Assembly: GCA_023150195.1 (NCBI GenBank)
Contig: JAKLLI010000026.1
Coordinates: 1-15,897 of the forward strand
Direction: 5' to 3'
DNA length: 15,897 bases
Origin: Azonexus sp.
Lineage (GTDB): Bacteria; Pseudomonadota; Gammaproteobacteria; Burkholderiales; Rhodocyclaceae
Made by a program: the position numbers and the translations under genes
The notes under the pieces: generated by a model
The model's database searches: none
Told to the model about the DNA's origin: nothing
The model's input: the letters and a program-made list of their open reading frames with translations, nothing else
Shown: positions 15,277 to 15,897 of the stretch, one piece after another
Numbering within the stretch: position 1 is the stretch's first letter
Layout: each line of letters starts with the position of its first letter

Positions 15277-15285
15277 TGCTACACT
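15277..15285 (+). promoter_or_regulatory. Extended -10 promoter of ubiK-comM
   Basis: TGC-TACACT, an extended -10, lies 21 bp before the ubiK ATG. The -35 position (ATTCTG at 17 bp) is poor. It is divergent from the porin promoter. Confidence 0.5.
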
Positions 15286-15306
15286 CTTCGCCCCACGGAG
15301 GAAACC

Positions 15307-15552
15307 ATGATTGATCCCAAGCTGCTGGAAGATTTTGGCGCCAAGATGAGCGCCCTGCTGGCCAATTCACCCGCCCGCGATATCGAGAAAAACGCCAAGG
15401 CCATGCTGAGCGGCATGCTGGGCAAACTCGATGTGGTGACCCGCGAAGAGTTCGACATTCAGGCCCAGGTGCTGGCCCGCACGCGCGAGCGCCTGCAGGC
15501 CCTGGAAGCCCGGGTCGATGCGCTGGAAAAATCCCGTACGGGCGGCCAGTAG
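15307..15552 (+). CDS. ubiK: Ubiquinone biosynthesis accessory factor UbiK
   Basis: An 81-residue protein of the UbiK/YqiC (BMFP) family, which assists the soluble Ubi complex in aerobic ubiquinone synthesis and associates with membranes. The N-terminal half MIDPKLLEDFGAKMSALL followed by DIEKNAKAMLSGMLGKLDVVTREEFDIQ is characteristic. The C-terminal third (about 52-76), with LARTRERLQALEARVDALE, is a coiled coil that trimerises in the family. The ATG follows GGAGG with ideal spacing. comM begins 5 bp after the stop. Confidence 0.93.
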   Translation: MIDPKLLEDFGAKMSALLANSPARDIEKNAKAMLSGMLGKLDVVTREEFDIQAQVLARTRERLQALEARVDALEKSRTGGQ

Positions 15553-15557
15553 CTCCC

Positions 15558-15897
15558 ATGGCCCTGGCGGTGGCGCTCAGTCGCGGCCTCGATGGGCTGC
15601 ACGCGCCCTCCGTCACGGTCGAAGTCCATTTGGCTAACGGGCTGCCAGGTTTAACCTTGGTCGGTTTGCCCGATACGGAAGTCCGCGAGGCGCGGGATCG
15701 GGTACGCGCTGCCATCGTCAATTCCGGGTTTGAGTTTCCCGGCAAGCGAATCACGATCAATCTCGCACCGGCCGACCTGCCGAAGGAATCCGGGCGCTTT
15801 GATCTGCCCATTGCGCTGGGCATCCTCGCCGCCAGCGGGCAGATCCCCGCAAACAGCCTGCAAGACCACGAATTTGCCGGCGAACTCTCGTTGACCG
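15558..15897 (+). CDS. comM: ComM/YifB family Mg-chelatase-like AAA+ protein, N-terminal part
   Basis: The first 113 residues of a protein of about 500 that runs off the right edge. ComM is a hexameric helicase that drives branch migration during natural transformation. The N-terminal ChlI-like domain is clear: MALAVALSRGLDGLHAP, VTVEVHLANGLPGLTLVGLPD, EVREARDRVRAAIVNSGFEFP, ITINLAPADLPKESGRFDLPIALGIL. The AAA+ Walker motifs are outside the window. It starts 5 bp after ubiK with no clear Shine-Dalgarno, so translational coupling is likely. Confidence 0.94.
   Translation, partial: MALAVALSRGLDGLHAPSVTVEVHLANGLPGLTLVGLPDTEVREARDRVRAAIVNSGFEFPGKRITINLAPADLPKESGRFDLPIALGILAASGQIPANSLQDHEFAGELSLT

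Overview
The window reads as chromosome of a GC-rich betaproteobacterium. The gene set (dctA, mutY, yheS, thrH, purU, a TorF-type porin with glnK-amtB, ubiK-comM) and the protein sequences best fit a Rhodocyclales-like facultative anaerobe. This placement is inference from protein resemblance; no database search was possible.

Positions 1-2500, minus strand, hold the most unusual part. A tRNA-Gly(CCC) gene with its own sigma70 promoter is cut after base 40, four bases past the anticodon, by a group II intron in the sense orientation. The intron starts at 2461 with GTGCGAC and runs off the left edge. Its exon-binding sites EBS1 (1973-1978) and EBS2 (2044-2048) are complementary to the anticodon arm of the cut tRNA, so the insertion looks like true retrohoming. 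The ribozyme core is followed by a complete second tRNA-Gly(CCC) gene (1495-1569) with a promoter-like element. Only 17 bases later comes an intact reverse transcriptase/maturase (ltrA, from 1477), open to the window edge. The intron therefore seems to break a tRNA gene while carrying a full replacement of the same isoacceptor inside domain IV. The carried copy has a rewritten anticodon stem that weakens, but does not abolish, its match to the intron's own target site.

Positions 2600-8100 hold dctA (C4-dicarboxylate uptake, minus), a TerB-like small protein (plus), a flavin reductase-like protein (minus), mutY (plus), and a two-gene minus operon. That operon is a secreted coiled-coil protein translationally coupled to a DUF3391/HD-GYP protein whose HD motif has become KD.

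Positions 8100-12300, plus strand, hold yheS (ABC-F ATPase, nearly leaderless), thrH, purU and an isochorismatase-family hydrolase. They end in a strong bidirectional terminator.

Positions 12300-15300, minus strand, hold a nitrogen-scavenging cluster in the order porin (TorF family), glnK, amtB. Upstream of the porin lie a near-consensus sigma54 -24/-12 element, a perfect FNR-type box and a perfect NtrC-type palindrome. Outer-membrane passage, inner-membrane ammonium transport and its PII regulator thus appear to share nitrogen control and perhaps oxygen control. At the right end, ubiK and the start of comM run divergently on the plus strand.
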